Below, piece by piece: positions 8,538 through 16,829 of a stretch of DNA of 64,000 bases (its first letter is position 1; each line of letters begins with the position of its first letter). This DNA comes from Aerococcus urinae (GTDB taxonomy: Bacteria > Bacillota > Bacilli > Lactobacillales > Aerococcaceae), in the NCBI RefSeq assembly GCF_001543175.1, contig NZ_CP014161.1, forward strand, positions 1,736,001-1,800,000, in the 5' to 3' direction. The translations under genes and the position numbers were made by a program. Under the pieces are notes generated by a model, which ran no database searches, had not been told where the DNA came from, and saw nothing but the letters and a program-made list of their open reading frames with translations.

Positions 8538-8584
8538 ATTTGTTACTTCAAACAAATTATACTTGTCTTTTTAAGCGCTGTCAA
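8538..8584 (-). promoter_or_regulatory. consensus promoter and operator for the reductase-deoC operon
   Basis: On the minus strand TTGACA (8579-8584), a 17-base spacer and TATAAT (8556-8561) form a perfect sigma-A promoter. A perfect inverted repeat, ATTTGTT (8538-8544) and AACAAAT (8551-8557) with a 6-base centre, covers the -10 box and start point. Related half sites (CATTTGTTCA, TGAACAAATG) occur at 8483-8493 and just before 8618. This is the probable operator of the adjacent SorC regulator. Confidence 0.82.
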
Positions 8585-8591
8585 TTAAAAT
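8563..8591 (+). promoter_or_regulatory. promoter of the SorC regulator gene
   Basis: On the plus strand TTGTCT (8563-8568), 17 bases and TAAAAT (8586-8591) form a promoter that overlaps the divergent reductase promoter face to face. Polymerase or regulator binding at one would affect the other. Confidence 0.6.
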
Positions 8592-8617
8592 CATAAATTG
8601 TAAGGGGAGTTGAACAA

Positions 8618-9550
8618 ATGAACAGTAAGAAAGATTTGATTGCGGTTTCTAAAATGTATTACTACCATAATATGACCCAAAATGAAATTGCCGAAGAATT
8701 GGATATCTCTAGAATTAAAGTATCACGGATGTTGCAACAGGCTCGGGATGCCGGAATCGTCACCGTAACGGTTAATGATTCCCCCTCCTATGAACATCTC
8801 GAAAAAGTCATTAAAGAACATTTTCATTTAGAAAATGTCATGATTACTGATATTCATGACCACGATGTTAGAGCAAGTTTAGCTAAAATTGCTGGTAATT
8901 ATTTAAATACTATTCTTGAAGAAAAAGAGATTATTGCCGTCGGTTGGGGTAAAACTTTAAAAGAATTAACCAAATATAGCTATGGTAATTTAAATAAAAG
9001 ATCTACCTTCACCCCTTTAATTGGCGGTCATGGTGACCAAAACTTTAACATGCACTCCAACTCAATCGCCAACCAATTAGCAGAAAATTACCTAGCAAAA
9101 TCGACAACAATACTTGCTCCAGCTTTTGCTCAAACAAAAAATGCAGCAAATATGTATCTCAACGATCCGAATGTTATCTCGACAATTCATAAAACCAGTA
9201 AGGCAGATATCGCCTTATTTAGTATCGGTAATCCTAATGATGAAGAAACAACTATCCGTTCAACTGGCTACCTGTCTGAGGATGAACTTTCTCTTATCCA
9301 AACAAGTGAAGCTGCCTGTGATATCGCTTCGATTATCTTCCTTAATAAAAATGGTCAGGAGGTTTTACCAGAATTAGAAGAAAGACGTATCAGTATTTCA
9401 GCCCAAGACTTTATTCAAATTCCACGGAAAATTTGTGTCGCTGGCGGAAGAAAGAAACACAATAGCATCCTCTCTGCTATCAAAAGTGATTATATTAATG
9501 AATTAATTATCGATATTGATACTGCTCGTTTTATAATGAATAATATATAA
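8618..9550 (+). CDS. SorC/DeoR-type sugar-binding transcriptional regulator
   Basis: A 310-residue regulator. An N-terminal helix-turn-helix (MTQNEIAEELDISRIKVSRML, split as MTQNEIAEELDIS and RIKVSRML) spans about residues 19-40. The C-terminal sugar-phosphate-binding domain shows VGWGKTLKEL, PLIGGHG and FSIGNPND, typical of the SorC family. Such proteins sense phosphorylated sugars and control the neighbouring catabolic operon. The ATG has AAGGGGAG 8 bases upstream, and the TGAACAAATG around the start resembles the operator half site, suggesting autoregulation. It is divergent from the aldo/keto reductase-deoC operon. Confidence 0.9.
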   Translation: MNSKKDLIAVSKMYYYHNMTQNEIAEELDISRIKVSRMLQQARDAGIVTVTVNDSPSYEHLEKVIKEHFHLENVMITDIHDHDVRASLAKIAGNYLNTILEEKEIIAVGWGKTLKELTKYSYGNLNKRSTFTPLIGGHGDQNFNMHSNSIANQLAENYLAKSTTILAPAFAQTKNAANMYLNDPNVISTIHKTSKADIALFSIGNPNDEETTIRSTGYLSEDELSLIQTSEAACDIASIIFLNKNGQEVLPELEERRISISAQDFIQIPRKICVAGGRKKHNSILSAIKSDYINELIIDIDTARFIMNNI

Positions 9551-9592
9551 AAAATGACTTTATGGTTACTCGGCCATAAAGTCATTTTTTTA
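9551..9592. terminator. bidirectional terminator between convergent genes
   Basis: AAAATGACTTTATGG (9551-9565) pairs with CCATAAAGTCATTTTTT (9574-9590). A-rich and T-rich flanks let it serve both the SorC gene and the convergent SDR gene. Confidence 0.88.
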
Positions 9593-9599
9593 TTTTCCC

Positions 9600-10334
9600 C
9601 TAAAAGGTTCTACCACCATCAGCTAATAAGATTTGCCCATGAATATAAGAACTTTCTTCTTGGGTTAAGAAAAAGGTTAAATTTGCAATATCTTCACCTT
9701 TTCCAAAACGTCGAATCGGTATTTTTTCTAAGAGCTCTTGGCGGCTGGCTTCGTCTGGATAGAGTTGGTCTAAGATATCTGATTCAATAACACGTGGTGC
9801 CACACTATTCACATTAACCCCTTGCGGACCTAATTCCTTAGCCAGGGTTCGAACAAAGCCCATTTGCCCTGCTTTTGAAGCAGCGTAGTGCCCACCGCCA
9901 CCAGTCCCAGTGATACCTGAGCCTGATGAAATCACCACAACTTTTCCCTTATTTTTAACTAAATCATCGTAGCAAGCCTTAATGAGGTAGAAACTACTAC
10001 TGAGATTGACCGAAATTACTCGGTCCCATTCACTCACGCTAATCTCTTTGAGACTATGTCGATAAGTAATCCCAGCGTTGATAATTAGGAAATCCAATCG
10101 ATGAAATGAATCAATAATTCGATTACGCGCCTCAAGCACTTGGTCATAGTCAGAAACATCCGTTTTTATGAACTGACTGGGGGCTTGCTGTGATAATTTT
10201 TCAGCTAATTCATTTCCAGCTTCAGCATCTAAATCTAGGTTAACGGTCAGATAGCCGGCTTGGTTAAATTTTTCAAGGATGGCTCGACCAATCCCTTTTG
10301 ATCCTCCTGTCACAACAACGACTTCTTCATGCAT
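9600..10334 (-). CDS. short-chain dehydrogenase/reductase (SDR)
   Basis: A 244-residue classical SDR. The cofactor motif TGGSKGIGRA sits at residues 9-18, NAG at about 91, the catalytic serine in VVISSGSG, and YAASKAG supplies the Tyr-x-x-x-Lys pair. The C-terminus ILLADGGRTF is typical. It reduces or oxidises a carbonyl of a small metabolite using NAD(P)H. It is the last gene of an operon with a class II aldolase, a TIM-like isomerase and a YjbQ protein, so a sugar or sugar-acid derivative is the likely substrate. An acyl-carrier-protein reductase role is less likely in this context. Confidence 0.85.
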   Translation of the reverse strand: MHEEVVVVTGGSKGIGRAILEKFNQAGYLTVNLDLDAEAGNELAEKLSQQAPSQFIKTDVSDYDQVLEARNRIIDSFHRLDFLIINAGITYRHSLKEISVSEWDRVISVNLSSSFYLIKACYDDLVKNKGKVVVISSGSGITGTGGGGHYAASKAGQMGFVRTLAKELGPQGVNVNSVAPRVIESDILDQLYPDEASRQELLEKIPIRRFGKGEDIANLTFFLTQEESSYIHGQILLADGGRTF

Positions 10335-10339
10335 AAGAC

Positions 10340-10861
10340 TTAGTCACCCATCACTTTAATCACACATTTTCTCTCGCGCGGTCTAGCACAGTCAAAATCC
10401 GCAAAATAGATATGCCCCGTAGAACCTACCCCTAATTTGCCTTCATCCACGTCAAAAACTTGGCTGGAACCAATCAGAGTTGCTTTTAAGTGAGCGTCAC
10501 CATTCCATAAGTCTGATGGTGAATTATTAGGCAGATAGTCTTTTACATTTGGCCATTCTGCAACTGCCTTATAATGTTCCTCACCCGGATAAATATAAGT
10601 ATCGGCACTGGTATGGTAAGGAATAATCTTCTCTAAGACATTATTTAAGTCAGCCTGTAGAGACTCAATCCCGTCTTCAGTCATATCATGGGCATACTCT
10701 TCATAGAAGACTGAACAAGTGGTGTGGGGCGAAATCACTGCACAAATGCCATTTTGAACGCCACTGTTTTCAATAGCTTCGCGAACTTGGGCACTAATGT
10801 TAACATAGGTTGGTTGCCCTCCAGTGGATTGGACTTTAATGGTTTCTTTATAGACTGTCAT
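10340..10861 (-). CDS. YjbQ family protein (UPF0047)
   Basis: A 173-residue protein of the YjbQ/UPF0047 family. Conserved stretches are ICAVISPHTTCSVF (residues 39-52), WNGDAHLKATLIGSS and GQSTG-like GVGSTGHIYF near the C-terminus. The family is known as secondary thiamine-phosphate synthase from a weak side activity in E. coli, and its true role is unsettled. The length is longer than the usual 130-140 residues because of an insert around residues 80-110. It is sandwiched between a TIM-like isomerase and an SDR, which suggests a role in the same carbohydrate pathway rather than thiamine synthesis. Confidence 0.82.
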   Translation of the reverse strand: MTVYKETIKVQSTGGQPTYVNISAQVREAIENSGVQNGICAVISPHTTCSVFYEEYAHDMTEDGIESLQADLNNVLEKIIPYHTSADTYIYPGEEHYKAVAEWPNVKDYLPNNSPSDLWNGDAHLKATLIGSSQVFDVDEGKLGVGSTGHIYFADFDCARPRERKCVIKVMGD

Positions 10862-10875
10862 GATATCCTTCCTTT

Positions 10876-11562
10876 CTATTTTGCTTTGGCAGCAGCTTCA
10901 ATCATATCTTTTAACATTTGTTTGGGATTGTCGGCCTTAGTAATCCCACTGGTACAGCCAGTACCGTCTGCTCCCATTTCAATGGTGCGGCTAACATCAT
11001 TCGCGGTCGAAATCCCAGCCGCTTGCATGACTAAGATATTGTCATCAATAGCTTTTATCGCTTCGTTAGTTGATTCGATATAGGAAGCATCAGAAGTTTG
11101 GCCAGTCCCAATAAGTTCAGTCGGTTCACAGAGAATAATGTCAGGATGCAAGGTCGCCAAAGCCTGGGCTTCCTTCATGGAATCCGCACAAACAATGGTA
11201 ATGATATCTAAGTCATCGGCCCTTTGGATGGCTTGGACAATCTCAGCAATGGTCATAGGATTTTCAGCGTGATTTAAGAAAGTCGCTCGAGCACCGGCAG
11301 CTTGTAATGACTCAGGGAGGACTTTGCCCATCCCCCTACCTGGTTCAATGCCGTCCAGGTGTTGAGCGGAGACAATAATATGGTCGGTAGCTTGAGCAAC
11401 TGCCGCTAGATCCGCATAAGGGCAAGTCAGAAAAACTGAAATTCCTGGGTGTTTTTCGGCTTCTTGGTCAGCTACTTTAGCAAGTTCTAAAAGTTCCTCG
11501 CCGTATAAGAATGATTTCGGGTTAAAAATGAAAAATGGCGACTTTACTTGTACTTTAGACAT
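10876..11562 (-). CDS. triose-phosphate isomerase-like protein
   Basis: A 228-residue TIM-family isomerase, shorter than the housekeeping enzyme (about 250). Catalytic residues are in place: Lys in FNPKSF (residue 16), His in FLNHAEN and Glu in CEPTELIGTG. LGADGTGCTSG provides the phosphate-binding loop. Such short paralogues in sugar operons isomerise tetrulose or other ketose phosphates, for example erythrulose phosphate isomerases. It directly precedes the YjbQ gene and follows the aldolase. The pairing of a class II aldolase and a dedicated TIM suggests a pathway that yields dihydroxyacetone phosphate. Confidence 0.82.
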   Translation of the reverse strand: MSKVQVKSPFFIFNPKSFLYGEELLELAKVADQEAEKHPGISVFLTCPYADLAAVAQATDHIIVSAQHLDGIEPGRGMGKVLPESLQAAGARATFLNHAENPMTIAEIVQAIQRADDLDIITIVCADSMKEAQALATLHPDIILCEPTELIGTGQTSDASYIESTNEAIKAIDDNILVMQAAGISTANDVSRTIEMGADGTGCTSGITKADNPKQMLKDMIEAAAKAK

Positions 11563-11565
11563 GGC

Positions 11566-12411
11566 TTATTTTCCTTCCTTATAACGCTCGGTTTCAAAGA
11601 CATCATAGTAGTGATCAAGCACTGCTCTCATCCCTTGGTCAGCGGTCTTTTTCAGTTCCACATAGCCTTCAGGTTTTTCCTTTTGAATGGCTTCATAAGC
11701 CGCCACAATGAAGTCTGTGTAGACATTGATCTTCGCAACGCCTTTTTGGGCACATTTTTTCAGGTTTTCATCTCCTGAGGAAGAGCCACCATGTAAAACT
11801 AGAGGAATATCGGTGGCTTGGTTGATTTCCTCTAAGCGGTCGAAGTTGATTTCCGGCGTTCCGGAATAAACACCATGAGCAGTACCAATGGAGACTGCTA
11901 AGGAATCAACGCCTGTTGCCTCAACAAAACGAACCACATCCTTGGCTTCGGTGTAAACAGAATCGGTTAAGGCCCGGGCTTCTGACAAGTCATTGGCGCC
12001 TACGTGACCCAATTCAGCTTCTACGGGGACATTGTATTTATGGGCATAGTCAACCACTTCTTTAGTAATTTTGACATTGTCTTCAAAACTCGCTTCCGAA
12101 GCGTCAATCATAGCTGCAGAAAAGCCTAAATCAATGGCTTTAAAAATAAAGTCCTTATCAAAGCCATGGTCCAAGTGGAGCACCACGGGAACACTGGCCT
12201 TCTCTGCTAAGAAGTTACCGACTAAAGCTGCTTCTTCTAAGGACATAATATCAACGTGTTTTTGAGCATAAGATAAAATAACGGGTAACCCACGTTCTTC
12301 CGCCACCTCAACATAAGCACGAGCTGAATCTAGGTCAATATAATCAGGCGCAGGAATGGCGTATCCCCTTTTCTTAGCATCAAGTAATAGTTCTTTTGAA
12401 TCAACCTTCAT
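11566..12411 (-). CDS. class II (zinc) ketose-bisphosphate aldolase
   Basis: A 281-residue class II aldolase of the fructose/tagatose-bisphosphate type. Zinc-binding motifs are VLHLDHGFD (about residues 78-86), VEAELGHVG, IGTAHGVY and VLHGGSSSG. It cleaves a ketose (bis)phosphate to dihydroxyacetone phosphate and an aldehyde. The N-terminus KKRGYAIPAPDYIDL differs from the usual AIGAFN signature, hinting at a specialised substrate. The ATG at 12411 has AAAGGAG upstream. It is first in the operon aldolase, TIM-like, YjbQ, SDR, driven by a promoter divergent from a SorC regulator. GatY/KbaY or another ketose substrate remains possible. Confidence 0.86.
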   Translation of the reverse strand: MKVDSKELLLDAKKRGYAIPAPDYIDLDSARAYVEVAEERGLPVILSYAQKHVDIMSLEEAALVGNFLAEKASVPVVLHLDHGFDKDFIFKAIDLGFSAAMIDASEASFEDNVKITKEVVDYAHKYNVPVEAELGHVGANDLSEARALTDSVYTEAKDVVRFVEATGVDSLAVSIGTAHGVYSGTPEINFDRLEEINQATDIPLVLHGGSSSGDENLKKCAQKGVAKINVYTDFIVAAYEAIQKEKPEGYVELKKTADQGMRAVLDHYYDVFETERYKEGK

Positions 12412-12451
12412 AGTGTTTAACTCCTTTTCTATTAAATCTCTTCTTATCTGT

Positions 12452-12481
12452 ATTGTAAGCGTTTTACAAGATGGAAGTCAA
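12452..12481 (-). promoter_or_regulatory. promoter of the aldolase operon with cre-like site
   Basis: On the minus strand TTGACT (12476-12481), an 18-base spacer and TACAAT (12452-12457) form a promoter. The near-palindrome TGTAAGCGTTTTACA (12454-12468) overlaps the -10 box and resembles a cre site, though it is one base longer than the perfect spacing. Confidence 0.65.
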
Positions 12482-12495
12482 GTGAAATTTTACTT

Positions 12496-12524
12496 TTGAT
12501 AAACTCTTTTACGAATGATAAAAT
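12496..12524 (+). promoter_or_regulatory. promoter of the second SorC regulator
   Basis: TTGATA (12496-12501), 17 bases and TAAAAT (12519-12524) lie upstream of the SorC gene. Confidence 0.6.
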
Positions 12525-12562
12525 AGTTAATAAAGAAATTATCATTAGAAAGGGTCAGCAAA

Positions 12563-13501
12563 ATGTACGACCGCAACGATTTAATTATTCAAGCAGCTAT
12601 TTTGTATTATAAAGATGATAAAACTCAAACTGAAATCGCTAATCAATTAGGGATATCTCGACCAACCGTGGCAAAATTTTTAAAAGAAGCCAAAGAACGA
12701 GGTATTGTTCGAATTTCTATTCAACACAACAGTAATTCCTATGCCGAACTGACTAAAGCAATTAAAGAGAAGTATGAACTAAACAATGTCATTATTATTC
12801 CCACTAGCGGGAATAATAATGAGGATAAGCAGGAAGTCGGCTATCAATGTAGTGAATTCATTCAAAGCAATATCAAAAAATACAGGTCGATAGGAATCGG
12901 TTGGGGGACAACGATTTACGAATATGTGCAAGCAAGTAACTATATGGATTCAGCCGTTAAGGAAATTATTCCTTTAATCGGTGGCATCGGTATCAACGAT
13001 GTCAAATACCATTCCAATCACTTGGCTTTTCAATTAGCAGAAAAATATCAAAGTGAAGTTTCCTATTTTTATGCACCAGCAATCGCTGAAAACACTGCCA
13101 TTTATCAAGCTTTCAACTCATCTGAATTAGTTAAAAATGTCAAAGAGAAGGCCAAGACGGTTGATGTAGCCGTCATAGGAATTGGTAACCCTACTGACCC
13201 CATTTGCTACCGCAATCTCGGCTATTTGACTGATGAAGAAGCCGAAATGATAAAAGAATCTGGCGCCGTTGGGGATATCCTAGCCTCCTTCTTTGATAAA
13301 GAAGGAAAAGAGGTGGACACTGAATTCTCCAACCGTATGATAGGATTGACTATTGACGATTTAAAACATATTCCTCAAGTTGTTATACTCGCCACTGGAC
13401 AAGTCAAAGCCCCAAGTATTAAAGCCTTACTCTCTCACCCAGGGATTGTTAGTGATATCATTATTGACAGTGAGATTGGGAAGTTATTGGTAGGAGAGTG
13501 A
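12563..13501 (+). CDS. SorC/DeoR-type sugar-binding transcriptional regulator
   Basis: A 312-residue paralogue of the regulator at 8618, with the same layout. The N-terminal helix-turn-helix (TQTEIANQLGISRPTVAKFL) spans about residues 20-39, and the sugar-phosphate domain has IGWGTTIYEY, PLIGGIGIND and VIGIGNPTDP. It probably responds to a ketose phosphate and controls the divergent aldolase operon. Its ribosome site is AGAAAGGG, 8 bases upstream. The two regulators are clearly related but differ in the recognition helix, so they should read different operators. Confidence 0.9.
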   Translation: MYDRNDLIIQAAILYYKDDKTQTEIANQLGISRPTVAKFLKEAKERGIVRISIQHNSNSYAELTKAIKEKYELNNVIIIPTSGNNNEDKQEVGYQCSEFIQSNIKKYRSIGIGWGTTIYEYVQASNYMDSAVKEIIPLIGGIGINDVKYHSNHLAFQLAEKYQSEVSYFYAPAIAENTAIYQAFNSSELVKNVKEKAKTVDVAVIGIGNPTDPICYRNLGYLTDEEAEMIKESGAVGDILASFFDKEGKEVDTEFSNRMIGLTIDDLKHIPQVVILATGQVKAPSIKALLSHPGIVSDIIIDSEIGKLLVGE

Positions 13502-13530
13502 AGGAATTAAAATATATAATATTTATATTA

Positions 13531-13582
13531 AAAAGCCTCTAAGAGTGTTAGTAGCATTTACTTTTCAACTCTTAAAGGCTGA
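13531..13582. terminator. bidirectional terminator
   Basis: AGCCTCTAAGAGT (13534-13546) and ACTCTTAAAGGCT (13568-13580) form a long stem with one 2-base mismatch bulge, between the convergent SorC gene and the PTS IID gene. An A-run precedes the stem, giving the minus-strand transcript a U tract. Confidence 0.75.
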
Positions 13583-13672
13583 TCTATTTTCTAGTGGTGA
13601 TGTATTTTAGTAGTTACAATATAGAGTTTGGAATATTTTATATAACTTATCATTAAGACAATATAGTTATTA

Positions 13673-14518
13673 TTAGCCTAACAAATTAAAATATCTGCCA
13701 ATAATTCCTATTACAAAAATTGATACAATAATTAACAAAGGGTTAACACCCTTTTTTAATAACCATGAAACAATTAAGGTAAGTCCTAAAGCAAGCATAC
13801 CGGGTAGAATACTGTCTAAAACATCTTGAACAGTCTGGATAGTTTCAATGCCATTAGAATCAATAATTTTTGTAGCTACTATAGGAATATTAATATTGGT
13901 CCATGTATTAACTAATGCTCCCATTACAAATAAACCTACAATTTGAGCTGCTTCAGTAATTTTATTAATCTGGCTACCGGTTAAATCATCAACAATATCA
14001 GCCCCTCGAGCATAGCCAAATTCCATGCCATAATGTATAGTTGCTAATCTGATTATATTGATTCCTACAAAGAATAATATCGGCCCAAATATGTTACCAA
14101 CCATCGCTAGACTTGCACCAATTGATGCTAATACAGGTCTTAAAGTTCCCCAGAACAAAGGGTCCCCTATACCAGCTAGTGGGCCCATTAACCCTATTTT
14201 CATAGCTATTATGCTTGACCCTTCTAGATTGTCACTTTGGGCCTTCTTTTCTTCCTTAGCTGCTGTAATACCAAATACAATACCTGATAGCCAAGGATGA
14301 TTATTATACCATTCTAAATGCCTCTGTAGAGCTTCAATCTTTTTATCTTTATCCTTATATAACTTATCAATAACTGGGTTCATTACATAGGCTACTCCTA
14401 AATTTTGCCCCCTTTCAAAATTAAAAGCACCATTATAAACATTTGCTCTTATAAACATTTTCCTTTTTTCTTTTTTAGTTATAATCGGATTACCGTTATT
14501 TTGTTCCACACTAGCCAT
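13673..14518 (-). CDS. PTS mannose/sorbose-family subunit IID
   Basis: A 281-residue IID protein. Family signatures are FNFERGQNLG (residues 31-40), MGPLAGIGDPLFWGTLRPV and the C-terminal membrane segments from about residue 225. Together with IIC it forms the sugar channel. The ATG at 14518 directly abuts its AGGAG site, so the real start may be GTG three codons in (14509). It is the last gene of the SIS/epimerase PTS operon. Confidence 0.88.
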   Translation of the reverse strand: MASVEQNNGNPIITKKEKRKMFIRANVYNGAFNFERGQNLGVAYVMNPVIDKLYKDKDKKIEALQRHLEWYNNHPWLSGIVFGITAAKEEKKAQSDNLEGSSIIAMKIGLMGPLAGIGDPLFWGTLRPVLASIGASLAMVGNIFGPILFFVGINIIRLATIHYGMEFGYARGADIVDDLTGSQINKITEAAQIVGLFVMGALVNTWTNINIPIVATKIIDSNGIETIQTVQDVLDSILPGMLALGLTLIVSWLLKKGVNPLLIIVSIFVIGIIGRYFNLLG

Positions 14519-14525
14519 CTCCTAT

Positions 14526-15347
14526 CTAATCAATATCTAGGTCATCGTCTAAGTCATCATCCAAATCTCCTGGAATATAATTATTATCATTACTTTCAGT
14601 AATCAATTGATGATTACTAGACGGATTGTACTTCAAGTAAACGAAAACTGCAGCCAAACATGCACCTAATATACCGTATCCGACTAAGTTAATTTCAGAA
14701 AATGCTGCTAATATAAAACCTATATAAAAGAAAGGTTTTAAATACGGAACGTCCATCATATTAATAATCATTGCATAACCCACAACCATAACCATACCAC
14801 CACCAATGGTTAGACCTTCTGTTATAAAAGTAGGTATTGATGTTAATAGTTGATTTACTGCTTCAATATCAATTAACAAGATTAAAGCAGTTGGAAGTAA
14901 AACACGGAGTGCTTGTAGGAAAAGCCCAATGTAAAACATTGCATCAATACCTCTGGTATTCCCGTCTAAAGCATACTTATCTGCTTGGTGACTAAAAAAT
15001 GTTGTAATTGTTCTTACAAATATAGTTAAAGCTTGACCAGCAGCAGCTAGAGGAACTGCAATTGCTATACCTTCTCCAATTCCGTTTCCTGTCTGTATAA
15101 CAAGTATAGAGGAAATCATGGAAGCAATAGCTGTATCTGGGGCCATAGCTAGGCCTACATTCATCCAACCTAGTGACATCATTTCTAAACTACCACCAAG
15201 AAGTAAGCCTGTTTTCAAATCTCCTAATATTAACCCAACTAAAGTACAAACTACCAACGGTCTATGGATTTGAGACTCATCAACTATCGCTCCCATACCA
15301 ACTATTCCGGATAGAATAATGAGTAATATCATTTGAATAGAGGTCAT
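14526..15347 (-). CDS. PTS mannose/sorbose-family subunit IIC with acidic tail
   Basis: A 273-residue hydrophobic IIC protein. LILGDLKTGLLLGGSLEMMSLGW is the family signature (residues 38-60, given as LILGDLKTGLLLG then GSLEMMSLGW), followed by several membrane helices. The last 13 residues, DLDDDLDDDLDID, form an unusual repeated acidic tail that ordinary family members lack. The gene overlaps nothing and is 8 bases upstream of IID. It should transport the sugar phosphorylated by the IIAB genes of this operon. Confidence 0.88.
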   Translation of the reverse strand: MTSIQMILLIILSGIVGMGAIVDESQIHRPLVVCTLVGLILGDLKTGLLLGGSLEMMSLGWMNVGLAMAPDTAIASMISSILVIQTGNGIGEGIAIAVPLAAAGQALTIFVRTITTFFSHQADKYALDGNTRGIDAMFYIGLFLQALRVLLPTALILLIDIEAVNQLLTSIPTFITEGLTIGGGMVMVVGYAMIINMMDVPYLKPFFYIGFILAAFSEINLVGYGILGACLAAVFVYLKYNPSSNHQLITESNDNNYIPGDLDDDLDDDLDID

Positions 15348-15359
15348 AAATAGTCACTC

Positions 15360-15845
15360 CTAACTTAATTCCTTAACCAAAGAAATAAAATCAACTTTAC
15401 TATCGCTAGGTAATTGTCTCATTTCAAGAGCAACTCCCATATCATTTAACTTAAGAAACATTTCAATATCATCATCACTAACATTTACCGATTTCGTAAC
15501 TTGCTTATTTCCTGCTTCAAATCTCATACCCCCTACGTTAACTTCAGAAATATCCATTCCTCCTTCGATCAGATATACAATATCTTTCGGTTTTTCAAAC
15601 AACAGAATAACTGATGTATCTGTATATTTTGGAGAATTGTAAGCTCTAAGCATCTTTTCAACGCTAACAGCACTAGTTTTAAAATTGGAAGGAGCAACAG
15701 ATAAAACTAATTTTTTACGTATTGGATCTTTTGCTACCTCATCACTAACAACAATAATTCTTTCTGCTGGAATTGTGTTTATCCACCTGGTTAAAAATTG
15801 GCCATGAATAAACCGATCATCTATCCTTGCTAACTTAATAATCAT
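15360..15845 (-). CDS. PTS mannose/sorbose-family subunit IIB
   Basis: A 161-residue cytoplasmic IIB. The phosphorylated histidine lies in RIDDRFIHGQFLTRW near residue 14. VNVGGMRFEAGNK is another family block. Its ATG overlaps the stop of IIA by 4 bases, showing coupling. The operon order is epimerase, SIS isomerase, IIA, IIB, IIC, IID. Confidence 0.9.
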   Translation of the reverse strand: MIIKLARIDDRFIHGQFLTRWINTIPAERIIVVSDEVAKDPIRKKLVLSVAPSNFKTSAVSVEKMLRAYNSPKYTDTSVILLFEKPKDIVYLIEGGMDISEVNVGGMRFEAGNKQVTKSVNVSDDDIEMFLKLNDMGVALEMRQLPSDSKVDFISLVKELS

Positions 15846-16255
15846 AGGTCGTCATCCTCCGCAAATAAACTGTTCTTGTTAAAATATTTTATGAATTCTT
15901 GAGAACTCGCCTGTATTTTATCTATTAAATTTATAAGATCTGTATCTCTAGATAAATATGTGTCAATTAGTATAGGTAAGTTTACTCCCGCAATTACTTC
16001 AACATTTTTATCACTTATGGCATAACGAATAGCAGCATTAAAAGGAGAGCCTCCGTAAATATCTGCAAAAATAATAACTGAATTTAACTTATTAAACTTA
16101 ATTGTGTTTTCTATCTTATTTAATAAATCATCAGTGCCTTCATCTTCTTTAAAAGATATAGGATAGATATCTGATGAATCTCCAACAATCATTTTCAAGG
16201 AACTTTTAAATTCTTGTGCTAAATTGCCGTGACATATAATTATAATTTTTACCAT
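15842..16255 (-). CDS. PTS mannose-family subunit IIA
   Basis: A 137-residue stand-alone IIA of the mannose type. The active histidine lies in IIICHGNLAQEF near residue 9. FADIYGGSPFNAA is the second family block. It takes phosphate from HPr and passes it to IIB. Confidence 0.88.
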   Translation of the reverse strand: MVKIIIICHGNLAQEFKSSLKMIVGDSSDIYPISFKEDEGTDDLLNKIENTIKFNKLNSVIIFADIYGGSPFNAAIRYAISDKNVEVIAGVNLPILIDTYLSRDTDLINLIDKIQASSQEFIKYFNKNSLFAEDDDL

Positions 16256-16270
16256 TCGAATCCTCCTCTT

Positions 16271-16828
16271 TTACTCTAAATTTGCATGGTATTCCCATAA
16301 GGATTCTATATCTATATTTTCCTCTTCTACTAACATAAGCGAAATGGCATCTCCTAAAATATATAAGCATTGTTCAAACAACGATGTCATAGGCTGAATA
16401 GATACTATTTCATCTGATAGATTCAATTTCGATCTCACTGGTATGCGAACAATCAAATCGCTTAAAGAAGATATTGTACTATTTATATTAGATCCAATAT
16501 GCACGACCTTAGCCTTATAAATTTTAGCCTTTTTAGCTATCTCAACAGGAATTAAACTTTCGCCACTTCCAGATCCCACGATTAATAAGTCTTTATCAGT
16601 AATTGCTGGTTCCGTTATTTCACCTACAACCACACAGTTTATCCCTAAATGTGACCAACGTTTAGCTACAGCCTCTAACGAAAGTAGTACTCTCCCTACC
16701 CCTATAAAAAATACCTTATCAGCTTTCTTAATAAGATCTATTAGTTGCTCTACTTCGTCCCCATTAATTAAAGAAAAAGTGTTAGAAATCTCTTTAATAA
16801 TAGCCTTAGAAGCTTTATCGATACCCAC
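16271..16828 (-). CDS. SIS-domain sugar-phosphate isomerase (6-phospho-3-hexuloisomerase-like), GTG start
   Basis: A 185-residue single SIS-domain protein of the HxlB type. Its phosphate-binding motifs are FFIGVGRVLLS (residues 37-47) and LIVGSGSGES. The length matches 6-phospho-3-hexuloisomerase, which interconverts 3-hexulose 6-phosphate and fructose 6-phosphate. The start is GTG at 16828, with AAAGGTG 9 bases upstream. It is coupled with an Rpe-family epimerase and a PTS, suggesting that the imported sugar is turned into a ketose phosphate feeding fructose 6-phosphate. Formaldehyde assimilation is unlikely, as no hexulose-phosphate synthase is nearby. Confidence 0.75.
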   Translation of the reverse strand: MGIDKASKAIIKEISNTFSLINGDEVEQLIDLIKKADKVFFIGVGRVLLSLEAVAKRWSHLGINCVVVGEITEPAITDKDLLIVGSGSGESLIPVEIAKKAKIYKAKVVHIGSNINSTISSLSDLIVRIPVRSKLNLSDEIVSIQPMTSLFEQCLYILGDAISLMLVEEENIDIESLWEYHANLE

Positions 16829-16829
16829 T

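Noticed and set aside
9554-9790. A 78-codon plus-strand frame overlapping the end of the SDR gene
   Set aside because: It starts inside the bidirectional terminator and runs antisense to a well-supported gene.
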